NCBI RefSeq assembly: GCF_039596395.1
Contig: NZ_JBCNJT010000005.1
Location: forward strand, 1 to 64,000
DNA: 64,000 bases
Source: Fluviicola sp.
Lineage (GTDB): Bacteria; Bacteroidota; Bacteroidia; Flavobacteriales_D; Crocinitomicaceae
Direction of reading: 5' to 3'
Shown in pieces: positions 50,584 to 58,961 of the stretch. Below the pieces are notes generated by a model. It ran no database searches. It saw only the letters and a list, made by a program, of their open reading frames with translations, and had not been told where the DNA came from. Position 1 is the stretch's first letter, and the number at the start of each line of letters is the position of its first letter. The translations under genes and the position numbers were made by a program.

Positions 50584-51246
50584 CTAATCCCGGGATAAAC
50601 GCAATAAGATCCTGATAACGAGCAAAGCAATACCGACAATTGTCCAGATGAGCGCCTTGTTACTTTTTTTCTCCTCAATGGCATCATTCTTCTGCTTTTC
50701 AGCTTTCATTTCTTCCAGGTACTGAATCACCCCAGCCCGCTGTTCCTCACTTAAAGGCAGGTTTTTCTGTACTATAGCAACCTTTCTTCCGATATTGGTT
50801 TTGTTTTCAATATGATATCTTTCAAACAGCCGGAATTGAAGATCTGTCAAGTCTTGGTTATTTAATGCATTGACCAACGTTGAAAAGCCCGGATGAGTGA
50901 AAATATCATTCAACTCATCTTCATTTTTATGCCCTCTGATGTAAAGCTGAAAATCCTGGAGTGTCTCTCTTTTTATTTCCAGCTGATCCGATTCGGAAAA
51001 CAGGACGATATAAGAATACAAAGCAGTGACTTTCGTCAGGTCTCTTTGTTCAAATGCTTCATGCAAAGCAGTCAATAAACGCGTCTTATCCTCTGAATTA
51101 ATAGAGGATAGAATTTCAGCTACTTCCGGTAAGTTCTTCACATTTCCATCAAGGGAAACAGAGATATGAACCCCTGAGAGGTCTGATTTAATTAACCGAA
51201 CACGCTCGAGCATAGCCCGAACTCTAGGTGGATGATTTTGGTTCAA
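50584..51246 (-). CDS. Tail-anchored helical protein of unknown function
   Basis: The 220-residue protein is mostly helical and hydrophilic. It ends with a membrane helix at about 195-215 (NKALIWTIVGIALLVIRILLRLS) and a short basic tail, so it would be anchored in the inner membrane with its bulk in the cytoplasm. I do not recognise a family. It lies four bases downstream of the E1 gene, and 87 bases separate it from lpxD; it is probably in their transcript. Confidence 0.65.
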   Translation of the reverse strand: MNQNHPPRVRAMLERVRLIKSDLSGVHISVSLDGNVKNLPEVAEILSSINSEDKTRLLTALHEAFEQRDLTKVTALYSYIVLFSESDQLEIKRETLQDFQLYIRGHKNEDELNDIFTHPGFSTLVNALNNQDLTDLQFRLFERYHIENKTNIGRKVAIVQKNLPLSEEQRAGVIQYLEEMKAEKQKNDAIEEKKSNKALIWTIVGIALLVIRILLRLSRD

Positions 51247-51250
51247 AAGT

Positions 51251-53341
51251 TTAGTAATTTAATAGTTGTTCCAGAGCTTTCTGCACTTTATCTGCATTCG
51301 GCAACAGTTCAGCCTCCAATGTCGAATTCAACGGAATAGCAGGTGTATCAACAGCCCCGACAATTCCTATCGGAGCATCCAGGTGTTTAAAACAATCTCT
51401 TTGAATTCTTCCGGCCAAACCAAGCGTAAAGGATGCTTCAACAGACTCTTCTGTTACCAGCAAAGCCTTTCCGTGCTTTTCTACGGAAGCAGCAATAGCC
51501 TTCATATCCAATGGATTGATGGAACGCAAATCCAAAACTTCCACTCTTCCATCAAATTGTTTGGAAGCTTCCAATGTCCAATAAACACCTCGTCCGTATG
51601 TAATCACCACACATGACTCCCCGTTTTTAACTGCAGATTCCGAAGCTTCCTGTACAATACGCGCCTTACCGATCGGAATGATGTATTCTTCATCAGGCTC
51701 AATCGACATAGCACCTTCAGTACCAGGAATTTTAGACCAGTACAATCCTTTGTGCTCCAATATTACCACCGGATTCGGATCATAATATGCCGCTTTCAAT
51801 AAACCTTTCAGATCCGCACCGGTAGAAGGATAAACCACTTTGATCCCACGAATATTTGCCAAAACCGACTCCACACTGGAAGAATGATATGGCCCACCCG
51901 AACCATAAGCTCCGATCGGAACACGGATTACGCAGCTAACCGGCCATTTTCCATTCGACAAATAGTTGGAACGGGAAACCTCAGTAAACAACTGATTCAA
52001 TCCCGGCCAAATATAATCTGCGAACTGAACTTCTACAAATGGCTTCAATCCTACAGCCGACATACCGACAGTAGAACCAATAATAAATGCTTCCTGAATT
52101 GGAGTATTAAACACGCGATCATCACCAAATGTTTGAGCGAGTGTAGCTGCTTCTCTGAAAACGCCTCCCAAGCGTCCACCGACATCCTGGCCGTAAAGCA
52201 ATGCTTCCGGATGCTCGGACATAATCTCACGCACTGCAAACAATGCGCTATCGACCATTACCGTTTTTTTCTTTCCGGCAGGTTCACGTTCTCCTTTTTC
52301 TTCAGTAACGGGAGTAGGAGCGAAAATAAAATCGGTAACGCTTTCCGGTGCAGGATCTTCTGCATTTAAAGCCTTTTCATAATCTTCGTCGACCAATTTC
52401 CGAACGTCAGCTTCAATATTAATGATATCCGCTTCGCCTTCCAGTTCACGAATAATTTCCTTCAATTTCGGATACGGATCACGCGTTGCAGCTTCTTCCA
52501 GATCATCCCGGTACCATTCTTTTCGCACTCCCGATGTATGATGCCCTAAAAGCGGAACCTTTGCATGAATAATGAATGGTCTTCTTTCTTTTCGAACAAT
52601 ATCAAAAACCTCCTGAACAGTTTGAAACGAAAGATCAAAATCACTTCCGTCTATTGTTCTTACCTCGATCCCTTTGAATCCTTGTGCGTAATGACTGATA
52701 TCCTGAGCTCTTGTTTCCGCTGCATTTGCAGAAATATCCCATCCGTTATCCTGAACCAGGTAAACAATCGGGAATTGCTTCAGAGCTGCCATTTGGAATG
52801 CTTCGGAAACTTCACCTTCCGTACAGGAAGCATCCCCCAAAGAACAAACCACAACCGGGTTTTCACCGTTAAAATCTTCCGCTAGACCGGTTTTTTCCTT
52901 GTATTGAATCCCCATTGCAATTCCGGTTGTCGGAATAGCCTGCATACCTGTCGCTGAAGACTGATGCGGGATTTTTGGCATATTATCCCGTTTCAAAGAT
53001 GGATGCGAATAATAAGTTCTTCCTCCTGAGAATGGATCGTCTTTTTTGGCAAAAACCTGAAGCATCAACTCATAAGGAGTCATTCCGATTCCCAAAAGAA
53101 TACTGTCATCCCGATAGTAAGGAGAAACCCAATCCTGTGGTTTCAACTGCAAACCTACAGCAAGCTGAATCGCCTCATGTCCTCTGGATGTAGCATGAAC
53201 ATATTTTGCTGTAACTTCTTTATTTGCCTCATATTTCTCAGCCAATGTTTTTGCGGTTGCCATTAAACGAAAGGCTTTCAACAAAACATCTTTGCTTGTT
53301 TTAACAGTAGATTTCATGGTCTTCGAAAGAGTATCTGCCAT
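51251..53341 (-). CDS. 2-oxoacid dehydrogenase E1, fused alpha and beta subunits
   Basis: The 696-residue protein joins both E1 subunits of a branched-chain 2-oxoacid dehydrogenase complex. The alpha half (about 1-300) has YRDDSILLGIGMTPYELML and the thiamine-diphosphate site GDASCTEGEVSEAFQMAALKQFPIVYLVQDNGWDIS. The beta half (about 360-690) has GQDVGGRLGGVFREAATLAQTFG and QEAFIIGSTVGMSAVGLKPFVEVQFADYIWP. It decarboxylates 2-oxo acids from Val, Leu and Ile in Bacteroidota. The E2 and E3 genes are not in the window. A TATCTTTG box at 53368-53361 lies 20 bases upstream. Confidence 0.92.
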   Translation of the reverse strand: MADTLSKTMKSTVKTSKDVLLKAFRLMATAKTLAEKYEANKEVTAKYVHATSRGHEAIQLAVGLQLKPQDWVSPYYRDDSILLGIGMTPYELMLQVFAKKDDPFSGGRTYYSHPSLKRDNMPKIPHQSSATGMQAIPTTGIAMGIQYKEKTGLAEDFNGENPVVVCSLGDASCTEGEVSEAFQMAALKQFPIVYLVQDNGWDISANAAETRAQDISHYAQGFKGIEVRTIDGSDFDLSFQTVQEVFDIVRKERRPFIIHAKVPLLGHHTSGVRKEWYRDDLEEAATRDPYPKLKEIIRELEGEADIINIEADVRKLVDEDYEKALNAEDPAPESVTDFIFAPTPVTEEKGEREPAGKKKTVMVDSALFAVREIMSEHPEALLYGQDVGGRLGGVFREAATLAQTFGDDRVFNTPIQEAFIIGSTVGMSAVGLKPFVEVQFADYIWPGLNQLFTEVSRSNYLSNGKWPVSCVIRVPIGAYGSGGPYHSSSVESVLANIRGIKVVYPSTGADLKGLLKAAYYDPNPVVILEHKGLYWSKIPGTEGAMSIEPDEEYIIPIGKARIVQEASESAVKNGESCVVITYGRGVYWTLEASKQFDGRVEVLDLRSINPLDMKAIAASVEKHGKALLVTEESVEASFTLGLAGRIQRDCFKHLDAPIGIVGAVDTPAIPLNSTLEAELLPNADKVQKALEQLLNY

Positions 53342-53360
53342 TTTAGGGTATTTTTTGTAA

Positions 53361-53368
53361 CAAAGATA
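53361..53368 (-). promoter_or_regulatory. -7 box for the fused E1 gene
   Basis: TATCTTTG on the minus strand lies 20 bases upstream of ATG 53341 and matches TAnnTTTG exactly. Confidence 0.55.
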
Positions 53369-53437
53369 AGATTCAAAAAGGAAACGAATCGAATATGAGA
53401 AGAATAATCGGCTTCATTTGCGAACAAAAACCTCATC

Positions 53438-54481
53438 TTATTTCAAAATGGAAAGATATCTTTCCAAACTTTGCTTCTCAATTTCAGCAACAAACCGGAT
53501 AAAAGCATCTTTGTTACCGGAAGTCTGAACCTCATCAAGTGCTTCATAATAACTATAACGGGACGTATTATCGCCTTTAATATTTGCAATCACGAAGCCA
53601 TGCTGTAATAAAATCATGTTCATGATTAAACGGGATGTTCTTCCGTTTCCATCTATAAAGGGATGGATCGTGACTAACCGTTCGTGCATTTCTGCCGCTA
53701 ACACAATCGGATGCAAACTTAGCCTGTTCCGTTCGTACCAGATGAAATAATCTTCCATTTGCTTTTCAACAAGATATGGAGCCGGAGGCATATGCCCGCT
53801 CCCCTGTATCATTACCTGAATTCTACGAAATCTTCCGGCATCTTCAGGAAGAATCCCTCTAAGTACCAAATTATGGATTCCCAGCAATTCTCTCCTGGTA
53901 ATTACAGCATCTTTGGAAATCAGTTCTTTCACATAATGAATGGCATCATCGTGATTAATTGCCTCCAAATGTTCCCGCATACTTTTCCCTGAAACAGTTA
54001 AACCTTTATTAATCACAAGATCGGTTTCACGGAGTGTCAAAGTATTCCCTTCTATTCGATTACTTTCAAAGGTATATTCCAGTTCCAATGCTTCCGTAAT
54101 ACGATGATTCTCAAATTCCCGTATCTGATCCAATTGCTTCTTCAAATCATCGATTTCACCCAATGTTTTTTCAATCGACAGATCTTCAAACTTTCTTTCA
54201 GGATAATAACTTGCCAGTTCTTCCTGAACCATTGTCAATACCTCATCTGCAAATGAATATTGTTTTACTTCTACTAAAACCTTCTGTGTCAGCCATGCTT
54301 TCATCAATTCATTCAAATTAATCCCAAGAATATTTGAAATCTGAATCAGTTGTGCTTCAGATGGCATTCGTTTACCGTTCTCGAATTTACTAATCAAGGA
54401 TTGATCCACCCCTAGCAAACTTGCCAGTTCCCTGGAACGCATTCCTTTTGTTTTTCTAGCATTCCGGATAATTTCTTTCAT
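53438..54481 (-). CDS. Fic-domain AMP transferase with N-terminal XRE helix-turn-helix
   Basis: The 347-residue protein starts with an XRE DNA-binding domain (about 1-60: RNARKTKGMRSRELASLLGVDQSLISKFENGKRMPSEAQL). It has the Fic core near 190-320 with the active motif HPFIDGNGRTSR at residues 273-284, where His 273 is catalytic. A helix with S140-N-R-I-E144-G145 fits the (S/T)xxxE(G/N) inhibitory motif placed before the core, that is class II auto-inhibition. It should AMPylate a protein target, which is unknown. Palindromic sites just upstream suggest self-repression through the XRE part. No toxin-antitoxin partner gene is adjacent. Confidence 0.9.
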   Translation of the reverse strand: MKEIIRNARKTKGMRSRELASLLGVDQSLISKFENGKRMPSEAQLIQISNILGINLNELMKAWLTQKVLVEVKQYSFADEVLTMVQEELASYYPERKFEDLSIEKTLGEIDDLKKQLDQIREFENHRITEALELEYTFESNRIEGNTLTLRETDLVINKGLTVSGKSMREHLEAINHDDAIHYVKELISKDAVITRRELLGIHNLVLRGILPEDAGRFRRIQVMIQGSGHMPPAPYLVEKQMEDYFIWYERNRLSLHPIVLAAEMHERLVTIHPFIDGNGRTSRLIMNMILLQHGFVIANIKGDNTSRYSYYEALDEVQTSGNKDAFIRFVAEIEKQSLERYLSILK

Positions 54482-54484
54482 TTT

Positions 54485-54515
54485 TGACTAAATTTATCAT
54501 GACTAATTTAGTCAT
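54485..54515 (-). promoter_or_regulatory. Putative XRE operator at the Fic gene start
   Basis: ATGACTAATTTAGTCAT (54499-54515) is a perfect 17-base palindrome with 8-base arms. A second TGACTAAATTT half-site (54486-54496) continues towards the start codon, ending four bases from it, and forms an imperfect palindrome. This is the layout of an operator bound by the gene's own XRE domain, as inference. Confidence 0.65.
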
Positions 54516-54533
54516 ATTTTAATGTTTTGAAAA

Positions 54534-54560
54534 AAAAAGAGGAAATTTTTTCCTCTTTTT
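54534..54560 (-). terminator. Terminator after the S9 peptidase gene
   Basis: AAAAAGAGGAAA (54534-54545) pairs perfectly with TTTCCTCTTTTT (54549-54560) around three bases. It is 13 bases beyond the leftward peptidase stop and also just upstream of the Fic operator region. The A-rich left arm gives the T-run on the minus strand. Confidence 0.8.
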
Positions 54561-54572
54561 ATATATCCAGTT

Positions 54573-56705
54573 CTATTGATTATGCTCAATAATATAGTTA
54601 AGCACTTTTTGAATCAAATGTACTCTGTCTTTTCCAATTACATTATGCTTATGCATCGGATAATGAAAGAAGTCTACTTGAATACCTAAATCAATGAATT
54701 TCTTGATTAACGCATCATTATGCTGTGGAACCACTACATCATCCACTGTTCCATGAATTAACAATAGATCTCCTTTTAATTTATTGACATGCGAAAACAG
54801 AGAGGTTTCCTCATACCCCTTAGCATTTTCCTCAGGTCGATCCATGTAACGTTCTCCGTACATTACTTCATAGTACTTCCAATCGGTTACCGGTCCGCCG
54901 GCTACTCCAACTTTAAACGTTTCAGCTTGTTTCAACATCAATGAAGTGGTCATAAATCCACCGAAAGACCAACCATGCACAGCAAAACGGGAGGTGTCGA
55001 CATAAGCCAAAGATCTCAGGTAATCAATTCCTTTCATTTGATCTTTAATTTCTATAACTCCCAACTGTCTGTGTATTTGACTTTCGAAAGTAAAACCACG
55101 TTCTCCGGAACCACGATTATCTAACGTAAACACTAAATAACCTTGCTCGGCCATCCAATACATCCACAAATTAGCTCCATCCAACCAAGAATTGGTGATC
55201 ATTTGAGCATGCGGTCCTCCATAAACATAAACCATTACCGGATATTTTTTATTAGGATCGAAATTACTTGGCTTAATAAGCCGTGTGTAAAGAACTGAAC
55301 CGTCTTCAGCTTTGATCTGCCCGATATCTGCACTTCCGATCTGAAGATCTGCCAGTTTATTTTTCGAAACCGATAACGTTTTTGTGATTTTTCCAGTAAT
55401 GGTCTTCAACTCCACTTTGCCAGGAACAGAATGAGAGGAATACTGATCGATAATATAAGTATTCAAATCATTGATCACAATTCCATGAGTTCCTTCTTCC
55501 AATGTTAAACAACGTTGCTTCCCATTCAGGTCAACTGCATAGAACAAAGTGTTTAGAGGACTTGTCCCCGTTGCCGAGAAAACGATTTCTTTTCCTTTAT
55601 TGATTGATTGCAAAATATCTTTAACCACAAATTTATTGGTAGTCAATTGTTTGATTAAAGTACCATCCAAGGAATAATAATAGAGATTGTTAAATCCGTC
55701 TTTTTCAGAAATCCAAACGAAATTATTGGAGTTCGGCATGGGGAAAAATGCAGGATGCTCTGGCTCTACCCATTTATCATTTTGCTCTTCCAGAATGGTT
55801 TTTACAAAAGCGCCTGTTTTTGCATCGTACTGGTTTAACCACATGTGGTTTTGCTCACGATTTACTTCCGCGATCAGGACAAACTTCTCGTCGGGAGTCC
55901 AGCACAAATTAGTCAGGTAACTGTCTGCTGCCCCTTTGGGTGAAATATAAACGGTTTTTTTATCTGAAACAGAATAAATACCAACTTTCGGCTTCTCAGA
56001 ACCTTGTCCGGCCATCGGGTATTTAATATTCATCAATTCTGCAGGAACCTTCGTGATATCCACCAGAGGATATTCCTTCACATTGGTTTCGTCTTTTTGA
56101 TAGAATGCCAGGTAAGCTCCTTTTCCGGACCAGAAAATCCCATCCGAAATACCAAATTCGCTTCGGGCAATTGTCTGTCCCGAAACGATATTTTTATCGG
56201 TATTGGAGGTAACGGCAATTTTTTCACCCTTTGAATTGACTATCCATAAGTTATTTTCAACGGTATAAGCTACGCTTCCTGAATTCATTTCATATTCAGC
56301 TCCGGCACCTTCTTCTACCACAGAGACCAACTTAGAACCGGTTTTCGTTTTCAGATTCAGCAAATAATAGTTGTTTCCATCATTCAGGATCAGTTCATCT
56401 GCACTTTTAAACACAAAACCATACAAACTGTATAGCTGTGAACCAAGGATTTTGTTCACCTCCTGAATGGTAAAGAGTTGCTCCGGATCCGTTTTCTTAA
56501 CAGAAGCCTGATACATTGTCTGATAATTGTTGCTAACATAGACATAGGAATCCGTTCCGGGAATCCAGGTAATGGAATTACACTGTTCGTCTCTGAAAGC
56601 TCTGTTTTGCTGCATCACTGCATCCGAAAGTGTCAGTTGCTTCTTCTGAGCAACCGCACCAAATCCAAGAATAACAAATACTGTTAGTCCAAAATACTTA
56701 TTCAT
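54573..56705 (-). CDS. DPP IV-type serine peptidase (prolyl oligopeptidase family S9)
   Basis: The 710-residue protein has a signal peptide (MNKYFGLTVFVILGFGAVAQ) and a beta-propeller N-terminal half with many short strands. A DPP IV catalytic domain follows in the last 220 residues. The nucleophile is Ser 580 in GWSFGGFMTTSL, the acid is Asp 655 in IHGTVDDVV, and the His lies in YPMHKHNV near 687. It would remove Xaa-Pro dipeptides from peptides in the periplasm. The DUF2461 gene ends three bases upstream, so the two are likely one transcript. Confidence 0.92.
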   Translation of the reverse strand: MNKYFGLTVFVILGFGAVAQKKQLTLSDAVMQQNRAFRDEQCNSITWIPGTDSYVYVSNNYQTMYQASVKKTDPEQLFTIQEVNKILGSQLYSLYGFVFKSADELILNDGNNYYLLNLKTKTGSKLVSVVEEGAGAEYEMNSGSVAYTVENNLWIVNSKGEKIAVTSNTDKNIVSGQTIARSEFGISDGIFWSGKGAYLAFYQKDETNVKEYPLVDITKVPAELMNIKYPMAGQGSEKPKVGIYSVSDKKTVYISPKGAADSYLTNLCWTPDEKFVLIAEVNREQNHMWLNQYDAKTGAFVKTILEEQNDKWVEPEHPAFFPMPNSNNFVWISEKDGFNNLYYYSLDGTLIKQLTTNKFVVKDILQSINKGKEIVFSATGTSPLNTLFYAVDLNGKQRCLTLEEGTHGIVINDLNTYIIDQYSSHSVPGKVELKTITGKITKTLSVSKNKLADLQIGSADIGQIKAEDGSVLYTRLIKPSNFDPNKKYPVMVYVYGGPHAQMITNSWLDGANLWMYWMAEQGYLVFTLDNRGSGERGFTFESQIHRQLGVIEIKDQMKGIDYLRSLAYVDTSRFAVHGWSFGGFMTTSLMLKQAETFKVGVAGGPVTDWKYYEVMYGERYMDRPEENAKGYEETSLFSHVNKLKGDLLLIHGTVDDVVVPQHNDALIKKFIDLGIQVDFFHYPMHKHNVIGKDRVHLIQKVLNYIIEHNQ

Positions 56706-56708
56706 AAA

Positions 56709-57383
56709 TTAAGGTCTTTGTATGAATTTATTAAAAAACGTTTCAAGCGGCAGACCGACCTGAAAACAATGATCTAGGGTTTCCAACAGATTCTCCTGCA
56801 AAATCAATTCTGCATCGAATGCTGTAAAGAAATACCATTGTTTATTGAGAATATAAGGTTGTTTTTCAGCTTCTTCCCTGAATTCTTTAGGAGCTATTTT
56901 ATTGCGTTCACCGCGAACTTCCCCGAACACTTTCACAAATTCTTTGTCTGTTATCAGCGCGTTGAATTCTTTCAGATTATGAGCAATTCCTTCGCGAACC
57001 AGGAACAAGTCGTCTTTTTCGATCTCATAAACTCCTCCGTAAACACGAACTTCTTCCGGGCCGAATTCAAAGTAAACACCATGAATACTTTTAGACTTCT
57101 TCCCATTCGGTGCAACTACCGCGGAACACATCAGTTTGTAAGGCGATTTATCTTTAGAAAACCGGATATCCCTGTTGATTCGGAAAATGCATTCCGATGC
57201 TGTTAAATCTTTAAAAGAAGGATGTGACTTTGCCAAGTGATCAATAAATACCTGAACAAAGTTCGCAAAAGGTTTTTTTACTGAATTTTCGTAGCGTTTT
57301 CTATTTAAATCAAACCAGTCTTTATTGTTATTTGCAGCTAATTCAATAAAGAAATCAAGATAGTCTTTTGTAAAATATGCCAT
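56709..57383 (-). CDS. DUF2461 family protein
   Basis: The 224-residue protein matches the DUF2461 pattern: YLDFFIELAANNNKDWFDLNRKRYENSVKKPFANFVQVFIDHL at the start, the FRINRDIRFSKDKSPYKLMCSAVVAPNGK block near residue 71, and VRVYGGVYEIEKDDLFLVREGIAHN near 120. Its function is unknown. I chose ATG 57383 because the family starts with this segment. The TATCTTTG box at 57395-57388 ends only five bases before it, which would make the transcript leaderless or nearly so. It is followed by the S9 peptidase gene. Confidence 0.88.
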   Translation of the reverse strand: MAYFTKDYLDFFIELAANNNKDWFDLNRKRYENSVKKPFANFVQVFIDHLAKSHPSFKDLTASECIFRINRDIRFSKDKSPYKLMCSAVVAPNGKKSKSIHGVYFEFGPEEVRVYGGVYEIEKDDLFLVREGIAHNLKEFNALITDKEFVKVFGEVRGERNKIAPKEFREEAEKQPYILNKQWYFFTAFDAELILQENLLETLDHCFQVGLPLETFFNKFIQRP

Positions 57384-57387
57384 GCAC

Positions 57388-57395
57388 CAAAGATA
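57388..57395 (-). promoter_or_regulatory. -7 box next to the DUF2461 start codon
   Basis: TATCTTTG on the minus strand matches TAnnTTTG exactly and ends five bases from ATG 57383, leaving almost no room for an untranslated leader. Confidence 0.5.
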
Positions 57396-57475
57396 GTATT
57401 TATCCAATTCGCAAGGTTGTTGATTTTTACAGATTTTCGGTGACGAGAATTTCTGCATTTCTTTAAAGATTACAG

Positions 57476-57483
57476 TACATTTG
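57476..57483 (+). promoter_or_regulatory. -7 box for the acidic-protein gene
   Basis: TACATTTG on the plus strand lies 18 bases upstream of ATG 57501. It is divergent to the DUF2461 promoter about 80 bases away. Confidence 0.5.
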
Positions 57484-57500
57484 TGCCAAAACAAATACAC

Positions 57501-57977
57501 ATGGCACAAGTCTCCATAGGACACATTGAAGCAGCTATCGAAAAAGTGGATAGCCTCGACGATAACGCATTAGACAGATTATCGGAAGCACAAACAACTG
57601 CACAACCTGTCCTTTTGGGATATATTATGTCTGCAGCACAAGAGTACCAAAACGAAGGGTTGGAGAGTTTACTCATTTATTACTTCACAGTGGTTTTGGA
57701 AGCTTATGCTCAAGCCGGATTACATCCGAAAAGCGTAACCGACGAACAGATCGACGAATTCGAAGAACCGTACTTCCAATTATTGGATGAGTATTTCGAA
57801 AATGAAGATGAAACGATTCTGGAAGATTTCTCCGATCAGCCTGACCTGGTAAAATTCATGGCTATGGAAATCGGGATGGAAGATGCCGAAGGAGTTACTT
57901 TGGACGACGAAACCGCAACACAATTGTTTATTGTTATTTTGGCGATGATTTCATTGCTTTCCAGATCATTGGATTAA
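57501..57977 (+). CDS. Acidic cytoplasmic protein of unknown function
   Basis: The 158-residue protein is helical and strongly acidic, with QIDEFEEPYFQLLDEYFENEDETILEDFSDQPDLVKFMAMEIG in the middle and a hydrophobic C-terminal helix (TATQLFIVILAMISLLSRS). I used ATG 57501, after a TACATTTG box. I do not recognise a family. The PaaI-like gene begins two bases after its stop, so they share a transcript and perhaps a process. Confidence 0.7.
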   Translation: MAQVSIGHIEAAIEKVDSLDDNALDRLSEAQTTAQPVLLGYIMSAAQEYQNEGLESLLIYYFTVVLEAYAQAGLHPKSVTDEQIDEFEEPYFQLLDEYFENEDETILEDFSDQPDLVKFMAMEIGMEDAEGVTLDDETATQLFIVILAMISLLSRSLD

Positions 57978-57979
57978 CA

Positions 57980-58387
57980 ATGAGAACACCACAGGATATT
58001 GTCAGTGAAATGATGAGTAAGGATGCCTTTTCACAATGGCTAGGCATCCGAATTCTTGAAATTGAACCGGGATATTGCAAATTATCCATGACGGTTCGCC
58101 CCGAAATGGTAAACGGACATCAAACCGCTCATGGCGGAATTTCCTATGCTATTTCAGACTCTGCCCTGGCTTTCGCAGCCAATAGCCGCGGACAAAAAGC
58201 CGTAAGCATCGAAACAGCCATCGCACACATTGCACCGGTTGCTGTAAACGACGAATTACTTGTAATCTGCAAGGAAATCAACTGCGGAAAAACAATTGGA
58301 CGTTATGAATCAATTGTTTATAACCAAAATCAAAAAATAATTGCTAAATTTAACGGAACCGTCTTTCGCCACCCTGACCTCTGGTAA
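57980..58387 (+). CDS. PaaI-type hotdog-fold acyl-CoA thioesterase
   Basis: The 135-residue protein has the hotdog pattern of PaaI: GIRILEIEPGYCKLSMTVRPEMVNGHQTAHGGISYAISDSALAFAANSRG. The HGG turn and the acidic residue after it form the active site. PaaI releases CoA from (hydroxy)phenylacetyl-CoA and related esters, which prevents CoA being trapped in dead-end products. Its location apart from the PaaG-like and PaaH-like genes, but before marR-fadN-fadA, suggests a role in acyl-CoA housekeeping. The true substrate is unknown. Confidence 0.88.
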   Translation: MRTPQDIVSEMMSKDAFSQWLGIRILEIEPGYCKLSMTVRPEMVNGHQTAHGGISYAISDSALAFAANSRGQKAVSIETAIAHIAPVAVNDELLVICKEINCGKTIGRYESIVYNQNQKIIAKFNGTVFRHPDLW

Positions 58388-58411
58388 TTCTTCCAAAAAA
58401 AGTATTCATTT

Positions 58412-58445
58412 TATTATGCATACATAATATTATTTTGTATATTCG
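58412..58445 (+). promoter_or_regulatory. Putative MarR operator and -7-like box
   Basis: TATTATG (58412-58418) and CATAATA (58423-58429) form an inverted repeat with a 4-base spacer. A TATATTCG element, one change from TAnnTTTG, follows at 58438-58445, 16 bases before the marR start. A regulator bound to the repeat would block this promoter; self-regulation by the MarR protein is inference. Confidence 0.5.
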
Positions 58446-58460
58446 TGACAAGTTCACAGT

Positions 58461-58907
58461 ATGCAAAATAAGCCCCAATACCTCATCGACTTAGATGTTC
58501 GATTAACATGGCACAAAATGTCGCGCATGTACAACCAGCGAGCAAATAGCTATGGGATTAGTATGTCCGTTGGTTTCATCCTCCTTCACATTGACCGCGA
58601 AGGAACTCCAAGTACACAATTAGGCCCGCGAATGGGAATGGAACCGACCAGTCTTTCAAGAACCTTGAAGACGATGGAAGAAAAAGGATTCATTCGCAGG
58701 GAAGAAGATAAACTCGATAAACGCATTGTTCGTATTTTCCTGACGGAAGAAGGACTGAAGGCGCGCTACATTGCCCGCGACGTGGTTTTCGAGTTCAATA
58801 ATAAAGTCATCGAACGTATCCCGAAAGAACACATCGACATTTTCGAATCGGTTGTCAATCAAATCCAGGAAATTTTGGATGAAGAGGACTCCAATCCTTC
58901 GGAGTGA
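58461..58907 (+). CDS. MarR family transcriptional regulator
   Basis: The 148-residue protein is a winged-helix MarR regulator: the recognition region is GTPSTQLGPRMGMEPTSLSRTLKTMEEKGFIRREEDKLDKRIVRIFLTEEGLKA, with the wing at DKLDKRIVRIFLTEEG. It precedes fadN-fadA by 54 bases on the same strand, which suggests that it controls them and perhaps senses an acyl-CoA. A palindrome in its own promoter supports self-control. Confidence 0.9.
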   Translation: MQNKPQYLIDLDVRLTWHKMSRMYNQRANSYGISMSVGFILLHIDREGTPSTQLGPRMGMEPTSLSRTLKTMEEKGFIRREEDKLDKRIVRIFLTEEGLKARYIARDVVFEFNNKVIERIPKEHIDIFESVVNQIQEILDEEDSNPSE

Positions 58908-58961
58908 TACGATAATCAGTCTTTGAATAGTAAACAAAAAGAATTCAATAAAAAATCAATT

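Noticed and set aside
53438-54481. A toxin-antitoxin locus built on the Fic protein.
   Set aside because: No small antitoxin gene lies next to it, and the inhibitory motif is inside the same protein.
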